The notes: a model not told the origin generated them from the letters alone. DNA of 64,000 nt from Centrapalus pauciflorus (GCA_020465985.1 JAANYP010007182.1:186001-250000), one strand, 5' to 3'; shown: positions 12,328 to 25,200, numbered from the stretch's first letter. A program made the numbers and translations.

Positions 12328-13794
12328 TGATATTGTCTTATTTATTCATATATTTATTTAACAATATCATTCTTTTTATACGCTTAAATATATAAGTTTT
12401 GATGTTAAAAGTTCATTTACTTGTCTTTTTTATTTGCAAGTTTAATTGGGTACAAGACAAGAAAATAAGATGATTATGTGGGCTTAAAGTGATAAATATG
12501 GGAGCATGCAAGCAGGTCCAAAGAAAGTCCAAGATTCGAGCCTCTCCAAGTCCAATACCCAACGGGCCCAAAACCCATATTATAATTTAGGTTTTTTTTT
12601 TTTGAATTTCTTGGTTATTAAAAAGAGGAACCAGAGGTGAGAGAAAGCATCATTAAAATTTAAGACTTTTATTTTCTTCTTTGGTTGGGTTGGCGGCGCA
12701 GGAAGAAGAGAAACAACTATCATATTTTTTTGGGAGCCGGGAAAGAGAGGAGAGAGGAGGCAGAATATAGTTTTTTTATTTTGCTTTTCCTTCTGTTGTT
12801 GGGGGCAAAACAAGAAAACAACAATCGTCAATTTGGTTTCTTTATTTTTACTTTGGTGCGCAGGAAAGGTAACAAGAGCAAAACATCAACATATTAGTTT
12901 ATTTATTCTTCTTCTTTGGTTTCATGCGTAGCTAGAAACAAGTACTATTTTTGGATTATTCTAAGTTTATTTGAGTAATTATGTTTAGTTTTATTTGTTA
13001 TTTATTATTGTTAGTTATTAATTTAATTATGGGCTAAATTTATTGTATTTGTCATTGATGAACGAACCCTAGATTTTGGTTTAGTTTTTATTATTGATAG
13101 AGTTTTGTTTATGCGTAGTCGTGAACCTTCAATTATTTATCTTAATAATTATTGAGTACTTTTCTATTACATTGTGTCATGTTCTGAAATTATGACTTGC
13201 ACGTGTAATTAGGTTTATCTTCTCGTTTGCTTGTTCTGAAATTATGACGGTTGCATGCGGTTAGGGTAATCAATTATTCTTAAATTATGATAGATGAAAC
13301 TGCTTCTCTAATAACCCAGATAAAAGTTTGAGTTCAATTCACCAATAATGAAAGTTAGCGTGTTTTGAATAGATTAGGTTATAATCGGATTAGTAGGGTT
13401 GATGGTCTATGTTAGCTCGAAATTTCTTAAAAACTCTGTCAATCAATTGAACTTTTAAACGAACCAAATCTAGGGTGAGTGATTCATTGATAAATACATT
13501 TTAGTTATTTGATTTTATTCTCTTAGTTAGTTACTTAATAGTCGTTTTAAATTTTCGTTAGTTACTATTAATTGTCATTTTAGTTTGAGTAATATTGTTT
13601 ACTTTGCCGTGTCAACGGTATCCAAAAAAATCTAAAAACAGAACCCTTTTTTTCTCGTTTGCATTTTGTCCACTTTATTTTTGCTAGAGTAATTTTAATT
13701 AATATAAATTGCATTTTCCGTTCCCTGTGGAGACGATCCTGGTCTTACCAGTTTACTGCTAAACGATCGGGTACACTTGCCCGAGAGTTTATCA
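12328..13794 (+). repeat. 3' LTR of the Athila element
   Basis: Begins TGATATTG and ends TTTATCA, so the ends form the inverted pair TGATA/TATCA. Length 1467 bp. The terminal stretch CCCTGTGGAGACGATCC and GGGTACACTTGCCCG is typical of the end of Athila LTRs. Small frames inside (for example 12580-12900) are AT-rich and have no recognisable product. The 5' LTR is outside the window. Confidence 0.8.
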
Positions 13795-16700
13795 GTCGAT
13801 TTGGTCAGATTAGAGTTTATAAATTTAAGACTGATATTTTTCGTTTCAGTTGCAAAGACATGAGAACCAATTTTGTGTGCATAAAGTGAAATAACGTCTT
13901 ATGTGCAAATCTACATATTTCATCTCTTTTGTTCTGGCACAACTCATCAAAAAGATCTTCTATGTCCACTAAATTCATGTTAAACATATCTGCTTTGGTG
14001 AAAACAAAAGTATTCCCATATGTTCTAGTTATAGTGAATGACGGATAGAACACTTTCACAAACCGATCCTTTTCTATCTTCACAAGATCAACTATTCTGA
14101 ATTCACTTCTAACTTTTTCAATCCGTTGAGCTTTGTTTTGCAAAAAACTAGCTTAGTTCACTAAATTTGGCATGTTTGGCTCTAACACTCTGAATAGTTT
14201 CAAGAAAGCACAAGGTGCTTGCTTTTTACAAAAGATCTTCTTCTCTAGTTGATCTTCAAGGAATGGAAGCTTATTCCTTCTTCTTATGTAATCAGCATTT
14301 TGTCTTCATGATATATCCAACACTTTAATCCTTTTCTTTCTAACTTCATCCTCATTCAGTAGAGTCAACATGTCATTGATATCTTTTTGTACAACCTTCT
14401 GAACTTCAAACCTTAAATGATGTTGTCGTTGAGATTCATCAGCTTAAATGTAATTCTTGAAAAACTTGTCCATAATTTCCACTTCATTCAGCTCTTTGAC
14501 TACTTGAGGCATCATATTCTCACCCGGAAACGGATCAAACTCTTCTTTGACTGTAACCGTCACTGCAGGCTTTTCAACCGTTGGTGTTGGTACATCATCT
14601 TTCAAAATATCCTCGATTAATTCTTCCTCACTCTCTATCCTTTCAACTCTGAAAGATATATCAGTCAGATCAAAAACATCATCACCAACAGATATCTCAA
14701 TCTCTTTTTCTGACCCTTAATCATTAACACTTGACCTTCTTCATCATTGTCAGAGTCGTCATATTCTTCGAAATTGTAAATACCAGATTGAATACTTAAA
14801 AGAACTAGAACATCTTCATATAGAATTAATCCCAGCTCGCTCTGAGCATCAACAGGTTTGTCTTTAGAACTCCCAGCTTCTCCAACATCTTCCCCTCCTG
14901 TCTCTTTTTCAGTATATACAACCGTCGGTAACACAACTTTCAACTCTCCAAGCTTCTTCCTCTTCTTCCCCTCATGAGGAGCATCATCGGAGTCTTTATC
15001 ATGCTCATCATGCTTTGTTTTAGGAGCTGAAGGTTGAGCTTTACAAGTCTGCTCTACTTAAGATAATCTCTCAAATAACAAACCAAGAATGCTAACAACT
15101 GTATTCTCCAAACTAATCATCCTCTCCCTCATCTCATCAAATTGATCTTAACAAAATTTTCTCAGCTCATTAACGGAGTCTTGTGGATCGTTTTCTTTGT
15201 TACCTTCAGCAACAGAGTTTCCTTTCAACAACTTTTGAATATTTGTCATTTTTGCCATCATTTCCGAATATTGAGTGTTCATCTAAGCAGTGACTCCAGC
15301 TATAACTTCATTGAATTTAGTTTCCGTAATGAAGGGTAACGGGCTAACTCCTGGGTCACTAAGACTTTCAATTGTCACAACAGTAGAAATTGTAGTAAGA
15401 ACTTCTGTGTGGCATGTGCTTAGAGTTGGCAAAGTTGTTGCTCTGCCAGGTCTTCCAACCATATCAAGTGAAGGAGCAACAGATGCTTCCAACACTGTGG
15501 TTGTTCCGGCAGGGACACGAAGTCCTTCTGCACTTACTCCAACAGATGGAGTCGACTCAAGTGTCCTAAAGTGTAAAGGGAGCTATGACTTGTACATGAG
15601 AATCTGTACACGCGGCCGGGTGTGTACTTTGTTCAATATCCATGGTATCCAAAGGATTCCAGGATAGATCATGTGTAAATTCCTAGGGCAAAATTGTAAC
15701 ACCTTCCTCTTCGGAAGAAGGTGAGTAGCTGGTTAGGTGTGCAGATGATAGTGGGGTACTTGTTATTTCAATGCTAACTCCCATATGAGAGCTAACAGCA
15801 GTTGTGGTTTCATCCAGGCTGTCTAGGGTTGGGATTTCTCTGACACTCAGTCTTGCAATCTCAACAATATCTATCTCTGGTAAACATTCAGGTTGAGATA
15901 TTTCAATTGTACCAGCACCTCCCAAATTATTATCATTATCCTCATCATCACCGTCATCTGCTCCCTCATTGCCTCCTTCTACTATATTTGATAAAGTACG
16001 TTCCGAATTAGAACTACCCTCACCTCCCCTCAGTTCCTCCACTGCTCCCTCAGGCTCGGTTTGGCTTCCCGGAACATCAGCCCCTTGCTGATGTTCGTGC
16101 TTACCTAAAACTCCTTGGGCAAGAAAACCTGGTTCTTGGGTTTCTATTGGAGCATGATCTATTCTATAAACTCTAACACTCTCAGCCTCTGGATCAGCAT
16201 ATTTGACAAAGATTTAGGTATTGGAATTACATTAGCATTTGGAGCATCTTGAACACTGTGAAGGGTCATCATCACATAATCTGGGCATTTCTGTTCATTG
16301 GATCTCTTCGGAATTTTCTCATTAGCCCTCAAGATACCTCTGATCAGAATTTGGATGAATCTTTTTAGAGGCAAAAATTTTCTTGCCCTGTTTGTGGTTT
16401 TAGCCAACACAACTTCCTTCAGATCTTCCCAGATACATTGTGCATGGTCATAATGCTTATTGTAAGCAATACCATGAAAGAGTCTTAAATAATGGATGCT
16501 TCCGCGATCTATTCCGGTATGCTTCGAGGTCATACACCTGTTGATGATTCCAAACAATGTATAACACTCTCCATTTAACCCATTTCTATGAATCATTGAG
16601 CTCTTTTCCAGTGGTTTGGAATACCCCAGACATATGAGATCATGACATAATTGATCGTCTGATACGAAATCTTCAAAGTCAACAAACTCTGGGAAGTTGA

Positions 16701-17133
16701 CAGTGTCAATCCGTTTTGGCAAGATTAAATTCTGACGGAGTTTGGCTAAAGTTATTTTGGCCTTGAATTGATCAATTTTGACTTTTAAATGATGATCTCC
16801 TTCAGCAGGCACAAACTTTATGGTGTGCTAGAATTGATTTAGGTACACTAGAGGAATAGAAGGTTTGTATTTCAAAAGATATCCCAGAGGATGGCCTTTA
16901 AGGATTTCAACAATAACTAGATGGCTCACTTTAATGACATTGGAATCAAATCTATGATTATTATCCAGCAAGGAACAGTGTTTGGGTTTGACCAGTTGTG
17001 TTTCTGGGATTGGTGATGAAGGTGATGGTCGAGTAATAGAAGCATATTTAACTGGTTTAGAGACCAGTGTATGGTTAGATGATGAATGAGAATCCGAGGA
17101 ACTGGAATTTTGGGTGGGGGCTTGGGATGCCAT
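13795..17133 (-). pseudogene. ORF3 (env-position ORF) of element S, broken
   Basis: Starts at ATG 17133 (MASQAPTQNSS), 9 nt after a 3' splice-like site. An N-terminal domain with IPLVYLNQF, CYTLFGIINRCMTSKH and KFLPLKRFIQILI (17133-16159) matches relic P (IPIIYLR-FW, LFDVINKCFTSKH, KFIPLKRFLQLII) and more distantly the F copy. A Ser/Thr- and Asp/Glu-rich middle follows (16042-14665), then a domain with KDRFVKVFYPSFTITRTYG (14143-13817), cut by Athila. Interruptions include a stop at 16825, frameshifts near 16150 and 15680, and several stops in 15280-14150. No transmembrane segment or furin-like site is visible, so env-like applies to position only. Function unknown. Confidence 0.65.
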
Positions 17134-17140
17134 TTGATAC

Positions 17141-18419
17141 CTATAAAAATAACGAACATGTTAGAAATGTCAGGTAAACAAATTTAATCCTACATATAAG
17201 AAAATAGAACATTTAACAAGAAATTAGAAAAATATGGGTTTTATTGTTTAAAGCATCGGGATTCCAGACAATAATAATAAAATATTATTGTTAGGACTCC
17301 AAAGTCAATCGTTAAGAGACCAATGTTAATAAAACACAAATTTTAAAAATTTCTCGAAAATGTGAAATTTCTCTGAAAAATTAAAAATTCCCACACTTAT
17401 AAAAATTTTGAACATTTTTGGCTACAAACTCGATTGATGAAAGTACAAACTCGAATGAGTCATGAACTTTCTCGGGTGATATGGACCCCATCTCGAATAA
17501 CCCTTAAACAAACTGAGATGAAAATGATTTTTCTCGAGTGAATGGCTTCAAACTCGAATTGATCTTGAACTTTCTCGAATGGCAATTGAAGAAACTCGAT
17601 AGAAATTAAAATTTCCTCGAATGTTCTTTTGATCAACTCGAAACACATGGATGTTTTGTCGAATGACTTGTGATTCGAGTTGAAAGAACTTAAAAATTAC
17701 CAAGTCCTTTTCTTATGAAACTCGAAAGATACATGAAATTTTCTCGAACACGTCTTGACCCAACTCGAATTAACCATGAATATTCCCGATCAATGTTTCA
17801 ACCGAGTTTGATGGATTAAAAATTTTCTAGGTCCATATATTATCGAACTCGACTAAAACCTGAGTTTTTTTTTTCCGAAAAGTTCTTTATCAGACTCAAA
17901 AATACTTAGTGTTTTCTCGAGTTCCTTGTTGTCCAACTCGATCGAAACAAATAAATTTTATCGAATCAACCTATGAACAAGTTTGAACTTAAAAAGTTTT
18001 CTAAGTCCCAAACAGCACTGAAATTTCCAAAAAAAAATTTCAGGGACATTTTGGCCTAACCATTTACATGTTCCTATTCGAAAAATGATTTTGAACAACT
18101 ATCCTTTACTACTGTTTGTCCAAAAACAACATTAAATCTCTTAAAAATCCAATTTTCAGACAGTTCATGAACTCGAAAAAATATGCATTACAAACTCATA
18201 TTAACTGTCGTGTGTTTTGATATAAGACTTGAAATTTGATTTTCAAGCTCATATTATCAATATGAACACTAACAACCTTCAATTTCATATTACAAACACC
18301 AAACAACAATATCAAAATTACACGCACCGACACACATAGTTACATGAATGAACATAAAAACTTGAAAAAATAAAACTATAAAAATACTAAACAGTAACAA
18401 GTCATTTTGAAATACATAC
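17141..18419 (-). other. Candidate intron upstream of ORF3 in element S
   Basis: On the minus strand a 3' splice-like site (TTCGTTATTTTTATAG) ends at 17141 and the ORF3 ATG follows at 17133. A 5' splice-like site (AAATTT/GTATGT) lies at 18419. The 1279-nt AT-rich span between them has no ORF and contains the CTCGAA array. The same layout is present in P and F. Prediction from sequence only. Confidence 0.4.
17420..17990. repeat. CTCGAA/TCGAAT array in S spacer
   Basis: About twenty degenerate copies of AACTCGAAT, TTCTCGAAT or CTCGAT occur in 570 bp, roughly every 25-30 bp, alternating between an AAACTCGA form and a TTTCTCGA form. It lies inside the candidate intron before ORF3. Confidence 0.65.
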
Positions 18420-18554
18420 AAATTTCAACCAAATTCTTGAAATCTAACACTGAATTGTAGATTACTTTTTGATGAAGAAAGGTAGAGAGAAAGTTTGGAA
18501 GGGAAAGTGAACAGTATTCGAGGTTGTAAAAGTTTGATTTGAATTTCAAAATTC

Positions 18555-18563
18555 AAATATATA
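18555..18563 (-). promoter_or_regulatory. Candidate TATA box for an ORF3 transcript in S
   Basis: The minus strand reads TATATATTT. It is followed after about 30 nt by a pyrimidine-rich leader (CACTTTCCCTTCC, TTTCTCTCTACC), as in plant 5' UTRs, and then by the GTATGT candidate splice donor at 18419. Confidence 0.4.
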
Positions 18564-18715
18564 CACAATTTTGAATTTGAACAACCTGGCCCACATTTAA
18601 AGGAACCGAATCTCTCATTTTTTTTAAAGCCCAATTAAAGAAAATATAAACCACACAGTTTAACTAAAAAAAATTGAACAACACAAAAATAAAAAAATTG
18701 AACAAAACAAAATAA

Positions 18716-18720
18716 AATGA
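18716..18720. repeat. Target site duplication, left copy, element C (AATGA)
   Basis: AATGA precedes the TGTAACACC start of element C and recurs at 35888-35892 after its TGTTACA end. Confidence 0.92.
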
Positions 18721-20273
18721 TGTAACACCCCTCCCGATCCCAGAAATGTCACGTCAACCCAATATCATAAGTGGCAATAACGCAACGGATCTATAACACA
18801 TATGTCATAGGATAATGCAGATTACGGCTAATTTAAAACATTAACACAGATAATAACATACGATTACATTTCATAATATTCGCAATCCCGATTAAACCAA
18901 CATACATTCCCAAAACAACTATTACGAGGGTTCTATATAATCACAAAATTATCACGAATCTTCAATCAATCTCGAATCTATCTCGGCAGCGGCTGAGATC
19001 CCTTCTGATTCCCTGAACATGTTAGACTCGAATACATGAGCTATAAAGCCCGTGAGCACACGAGGGTTCACACTGCACATAAGCACATAGCACACATTCC
19101 CTATCCCTGTCCCGGTAGACCAACACGCATCTCAGGTATATAAACACAAGTATGAGATCAGAATAACACACCGCCCTGTGGGGACCCCTCCCCGGTGGAC
19201 ACATCGCACACAGCAATGGTCGGTAATACCCTGTAGCACGGAAGCTACCCGGCTACAGGCCCTGCCGTATATATACGCCCCAAGGACTGTTTGGGACAGT
19301 CAGCCCGCAAGATTCCCCTTCGCGACTTATCGTCCGTATGGAACTCATCACGGACCCCTGAACCGATCTCACATCTCATACATATCACGTATAAGGAATA
19401 GAATATACATGAGGTCCACGTCCCTGTCTCACATAGATATAACACGCACAAGATAGCAACACAGCTAAAATCGTAAAGACGGCGCGCGTTTAGAAAAGTC
19501 TCGAGTACTCACCTGACTGATTCCCCGAAGTCTGGCCTCCCTGATCAAACCCAGCTCGAGATCCGCTAGTCCCTGTAATCACACGGTGGCCTAATAATTA
19601 AACACAATTCCCGGATAACACATATCACATAATCACTTTGACTCAAACTCAATTCCAACCCGACAATCCCACGGAACCAAAACCCGATCAATACCCAAAA
19701 CCCGACCCAAACTCGACTCAAAGCAATCCGAAACAAGACCCCAACCCAAACAAAACACAACCCAAATTGCCCCGAATAAACCCGACATCGAATTCGACCC
19801 AAACCCTTTTCACAAGATTAAACTCAGATTTTCACTGCAGGCTGCTAGTCGCGCCACGGACCCCCTGGTCGTCGCGCCGCGACACCGCGGAACTCTGCAT
19901 CCTTCCTTGCGATTTTCAGCTTCTGCCCAGGAGTTACAACTCATTTCACACACGAATTCAGCTCTCAAAACACATACATAATCACAACACAGCAGCATAT
20001 AAACTCTCTTATCACTCAAATAATCAATTCCCATAAGGATTCAACATATAACACAATTTAAATCTTCAAACCAAGTTGCTTACCTCAAATCCTTCCAGAA
20101 CAATGGAAGAGAAGAAGAAGAAGAACAGCTTAAATCCAAGTTTCCACACCCAATTCGAGGCTTGAATTTGATTTCTTGCTGCAGGTCTTCACACAAAACA
20201 CACACATATACACTTTAAGTTCATCTCAAAATGGATAAGAAGGAAATGTGGGCACAAACATATATACGTCTTT
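18721..20273 (-). repeat. 3' LTR of element C, outer part
   Basis: Begins TGTAACACCCCTCCCG and is interrupted by element B at 20273; it resumes at 29023. The same sequence uninterrupted is 34097-35887. It contains a block of Asn/Pro/Thr-coding repeats (CCCAAACCCG-like, about 19640-19800) that gives long accidental frames. Confidence 0.9.
20269..20273. repeat. Target site duplication, left copy, element B (TCTTT)
   Basis: TCTTT before TGTGACG at 20274 and again at 29018-29022. The uninterrupted site in the other C LTR reads ACGTCTTTATCTC (about 35626-35638). Confidence 0.93.
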
Positions 20274-22204
20274 TGTGACGTCCTTGTTAAATTAATGATA
20301 TAACTGTAATCTCCAGGATCGACTAACAACTCAATGAGTATCATAATAATTGAAATTGAATACTTAAATTAGAATTAAGCACATCCACACTAAAGCAATA
20401 GAATACATGTCTACAGTGATAAAAGTCTAACTATTACATCAACATAATTGTTTTAGAAGTAATGAATCCCAGCCCAAAGCTATTACATTCAAGTACCAAT
20501 AGCTTCTATAGTCTCCGGGATATTGATTTGATATGCTTAAGTGGAAGGTCCAGCTACACTTTTGCCTTTGCCTGAAAACATGTGAGTCAACAGTAAGCTA
20601 AATGCTTAGTGAGATAACAGATTATGCCTACAACAAATATTTCTTTACAAACAATGCTTAACCATGGGCAGTGTAAGCCCCATGTATGTGAATATCGGCA
20701 GTGTAAGCCTCAGTGTATGTGAAAACCATGCAGTGAAAGCATGGGTTGGCAGTTCAATATGCTGATCGGGGATGTGCCGAACCTGATGGGATACGAGTGG
20801 GATGATCAGTCCCCGACAGTGGCCTGCTGTCAGCCCCAGTCCAGGTCGCATCAGATTATGAAGTAATGATCATGCAGTGCAAGCATGATGTAAATAGATG
20901 CACTTTCAAATGAACGCAAGCTACATGTGTGTTACATGTCAAGTACGAGTGTGCATCATAACAACAAATCATTTCATGAGTGCCAAATGAAGTATATGAA
21001 CAATGTGAACATGCCATTGAATGTATAAACATGAATGTAAAAACAATAAATGTTCGAATGATAATCTGCAACTCACAGTGATTGGTTTTGGGACTTGATC
21101 CTGAATCAATGTGTGTTTTGATAACACCACAATGATCTGTAAAGTAGGTGTAATAGTGAATTTGTGTCAGTAATTGCTTAAAAATTGTATTCTGAAAACT
21201 AAGTATAATTGTACTGATTTCGGACCACATCCGAATTCGGATGGTCCGAAATGCAAGGTTTTCCGAAATATGGTATTGGTCCGAAGTTGGCAGGGTCCGA
21301 ATTCGGCAAGGTCCGAAATTACTATTCGTCCGAAGTGACTGTAGGTCCGAAAATGGGTCTTTGGTCCGAATTCACTACTGGTCCGAATTTGGGTGAGTCC
21401 GGATTGGGTTAGGGTCCGAGTTCGGACTTCGGATGAACAGCGTCCGAATTCGGATGGTCCGAATTCGGTTCATCCGAACCGAGTTCATACTTTGTAAAAT
21501 TTCCAGATTTTGCATTTTGACCATTTTGCATGTTTTAGTTACTAAAATAGTAAATGTGAACTTAGAAACACTATTTCAACTTATAACATGTCACTTATGT
21601 ACCAAAATAACCGATTTGTGTCCATTTTTCTTATGAGTCTCGATGAACACACACACTAAAACACACACATATCTTGAAATCACACTTAGAGGTGGAATCT
21701 GATTCTGAAATTTGGTACATTGCAACATACATGCTCGATTTCAACAAATCCATCATAATATATAACATGCATTAACATCTGTATCAAAAATCTTATGATT
21801 CGGTTCTTATTGAAACCGAACCAAAATCTTCAAAATCCGAAAGATTGAATGATGTTTACCTTAAATTGATTCTTGTAGTTGTTATAGTCTCCTATATGCC
21901 ACTTGAATCCAGATTTTTGCACCTTAATTCGATGATTTCTTGTGTGTTCTTTTGATGCAGCCGAGAGAGAGTAGAGAGAGAGAGAGTACGGTTAGAGATA
22001 GAGAGAGTGATGGTGAAAATGAAAGTTTTCCCCCTTTTTATTTGTATTTTGACTTATTTGCACACTAAACCCCTCAACTTCGTATTTTCTTATTTAACTG
22101 ATAATATGATCAAAATTAACTTAAATTGATATAATATTCCATTAACATAATAATTAAGTCCTTAAAATTGCAAATTACATATATTTGAAATTTGGGATGT
22201 TACA
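20274..22204 (-). repeat. 3' LTR of element B
   Basis: TGTGACG at 20274 to TGTTACA at 22204. Contains the TCCGAA array (21210-21480) and a GAGAGA-rich tract near 21960-22010. Confidence 0.95.
21210..21480. repeat. GGTCCGAA word array in LTR of B
   Basis: About 13 copies of TCCGAA, mostly as GGTCCGAA, plus variants (TCCGGA, TCCGAG), in 270 bp at spacings of about 15-25 bp. Several are extended to the palindrome CCGAATTCGG. A near-identical copy lies at 28023-28292 in the other LTR. Confidence 0.8.
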
Positions 22205-22241
22205 GCATGGGCCCCACCACGCCTATACTTCGTTCGCGAAG

Positions 22242-25200
22242 TCATGCCGCGCTAAACAAACTTGGGTACTTAGTCTTCATGTCCTCTTCCGATTCCCAAG
22301 TATGATTAGCTCCCCGATGATGCTTCCACTTGACCAGCACCATCCTGATCTCTTTGTTCCGTAGCTTTTTGACTTTTGTCTCCAAAATGCACTCCGGTTC
22401 ATCAATGAACCTCAGCCGTTCGTCAACCTTAATGTCCGAGTGATCAGTCCATGGTTCCATCTCGGGCACCAGACTCTTTCTTAAGTATCCTACGTGGAAT
22501 ACCGGGTGAACACCTGATAACTCTTCCGGCAAGTCCAAATGATAGGATTGGTTCCCAATTCTTTCTAGTATCTTGAAGGGTCCTATGAATCGAGGCGATA
22601 GCTTTCCTCGCTTTACGAATCTTGTGACTCCTTTCATTGGGGAAACCTTTAAGTATACCCAATCGTCCTTCTGAAACTCTATTGCTTTGTGTCGGCGATC
22701 ATGATAATTCTTTTGTCGATCTTGTGCCGTTTTCATGTATTGCCGAATGAGTTGGATCTTTTCATTGGTCTCTTGCAGCAAAGCAGGACCAGCTATTGGA
22801 GTTTCTCCTGTTTCCCTCCAACAAGTTGGAGTCCTACACTTTCTGCCATACAGGAACTCGAACGGTGCCATCTTGATAGTGGAATGCTAACTATTGTTGT
22901 AGGAGAATTCAACCAATGGGAGGTGATCGTCCCAGTTACCACCTAAATCCATGACACACGCTCTGAGCATGTCTTCGAGAGTTAAGATTGTTCTTTCACT
23001 TTGACCATCAGATTGGGGTCTATAGGCAGTACTCATTGCGATATGAGTACCAAGACCGTTTTGTAAAGCAGCCCAGAAATTGGAAGTGAATCTACTATCT
23101 CGGTCAGTGACAATAGACTTAGGTACACCATGCCTAATGACAATTTCGTTAACGTAGATCTGGGCAAGACGGTCCAGTGAATAGGTTTCCCGAATGGGAA
23201 TGAAGTGAGCAGATTTTGTTAATCAATCAACAATGACCCAAATGGCATCATGTTGACGACGCGTCTTGGGCAGCTTCGTTATAAAGTCCATAGTGATATG
23301 ATCCCACTTCCATTCCGGGATAGGAAGAGGTTGCATACTACCATAGGGCTGTTGATGTTCTGCTTTGACTAGACGACATGTTCTGCACCTTTCAACATAC
23401 TGACCGACATCTCTTTTCAATCCTGGCCACCAGAAGTCGGCCTTCAGGTCGTTGTACATTTTTGTGCTGCCAGGATGAATTGAGAATTTAGATTGATGAG
23501 CCTCCTCGAGAATTACATCTCTCATGTTCCCGAACTTGGGAACCCACACTCTGCCATACACACCCTTTAGTCCAGTTCCATCATCTTGCATTAATGGCAA
23601 CTGAATTCTGATATCTTCGTCTTTAACATTCTCTTCTTTTAGGGCCTGTAACTGAGCAGCCCTAACATCATCTATGATAGTGGACGTCAGTATTGTGGGA
23701 GTCAAGGCATAGCAGTATGCCTTGCAGTATGCTTTTCGACTTAGAGCATCGGCCACTACGTTGGCCTTCCCTGGATGATAGAGAATCTCACAGTCGTAAT
23801 CTTTTATCAGCTCCATTGACCTTCTTTGCCTCATATTCAAGTCCTTCTGACTGAATATGTACTTTAAACTCTTGTGGTCGGTGAAGAGCTGACACTTGGT
23901 TCCATACAAGTAGTGTCTCCATAACTTGAGAGCGAAAGTCACAGCAGTTAGCTCTAGATCATGAGTAGAGTAGTCTTTCTCATGTGGTTTAAGTTGTCTA
24001 GAAGCATAAGCTATGACGTTTCCTCTTTGCATTAGTACCGCACCCAAACCCATGCTTGATGCATCTGTGTAGAGTATGAAGTCTTCGTTCCCTTCAGGCA
24101 GGGCTAACACTGGTGCTTCACTTAGCAGATTCTTCAAGTTGTCAAATGCCATTTGCTGTTCTTCTCCCCAAAAGAAGGTCGCGTTCTTGCGAGTAAGCTT
24201 TGTTAGCGGAACGGCAATCTTTGAGAAGTCTTTGATGAATCGGCGGTAGTAACCAGCCAATCCCAGAAAACTCCGAATCTCTGAGGCGTTGCGGGGTGAT
24301 TCCAAGTTCTGGATAGCTTCGATCTTTGCAGGATCAACAGCAATCCCAGCACCAGATATCACGTGCCCCAAGAATTGGATCTGAATTAATTGTTTAAGAG
24401 GTACAAGTTAATAAAATAATTTATGATTGAGTATAAGGATCATGAAATTGTTTCAAACGTTGAGACGTACCTGCCTCAACCAGAATTCACACTTAGAGAA
24501 TTTGGCATAAAGTCGCTCTTTGCGTAGCAACTCTAGCAATTCTCTCAGATGTGCAGCATGATCATCTTCGGTCTTTGAATATATGAGAATGTCAACGATG
24601 AACACGATGACCGATTTGTCGAGCATTGGCCGGCAGACTCGATTCATGAGATCCATGAAAGCGGCCGGCGCATTAGTAAGACCGAACGGCATTACCAGAA
24701 ACTCGTAGTGTCCGTAACGAGTTCTTAAAGCCGTCTTTGGAATGTCACCTGGGTGTACTTTGAGTTGGTGATAACCCGAACGAAGATCAATCTTCGAGAA
24801 GTAGCTTGCGCCTTGTAACTGGTCGAAGAGATCATCAATCCGGGGCAACGGGTATTTGTTCTTGATTGTGACTTTATTGAGTTCTCGGTAATCGATGCAC
24901 ATACGTAATGTGCCATCTTTCTTCTTGACGAACAGAACAGGAGCGCCCCAAGGAGATGAACTTGGGCGTATGAAACCCTTATCGAGCAACTCCTGTAATT
25001 GCTTCATCATTTCCTGCATTTCAGCAGGGGCTAATCGGTACGGAGCCTTTGCTATTGGAGCAGCTCCGGGAACGAGATCAATGCGGAATTCCACTTGGCG
25101 ATCAGGTGGCAATCCCGAGATATCTTCTGGAAAGACATCAGGAAATTCGGAAACGACGGAAACGGTAGAAGGAGATTGAACTTCAGCCTTTGCATCGACA

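Larger units (their letters stand above)
1058..13794 (+). mobile_element. Athila-type Ty3/gypsy element, 5'-truncated, interrupted by chromovirus A
   Basis: What remains is the integrase end (1060-2031), a long non-coding stretch (2032-2805 and 11908-12327) and a 3' LTR (12328-13794). The integrase motifs ACHLPLE, LNELDELRLQAYDN and LKSRWTGPYTV are typical of the Athila clade, as are the CATTGGGGACAATGCA box at about 2368 and the GAGGACAAGCAAAG box before the 3' LTR. Copia F1 cut it at 1057, and element A sits at 2806-11907. It lies inside ORF3 of Sirevirus-like element S, whose coding resumes on the minus strand at 13795. No env-like ORF is seen after integrase. Confidence 0.8.

Noticed and set aside
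13817..14143. 108-codon minus-strand frame as an independent small gene
   Set aside because: It fits as the C-terminal domain of S ORF3 and is cut by the Athila LTR at 13794.
19638..20036. 132-codon Asn/Pro/Thr-rich frame in the LTR of C, repeated at 35001-35414
   Set aside because: Produced by CCCAAACCCG-like repeats in the LTR; no start context and no homologue recognised.
20856..21230. 124-codon minus-strand frame in the LTR of B, repeated at 27669-28043
   Set aside because: Present twice only because LTRs are duplicated; low-complexity, His/Cys/Thr-rich translation of AT-rich DNA.
21433..21636. 67-codon frame with repeated VRIRMVRIRFIR in the LTR of B, repeated at 28246-28449
   Set aside because: It is a translation of the GGTCCGAA word array.
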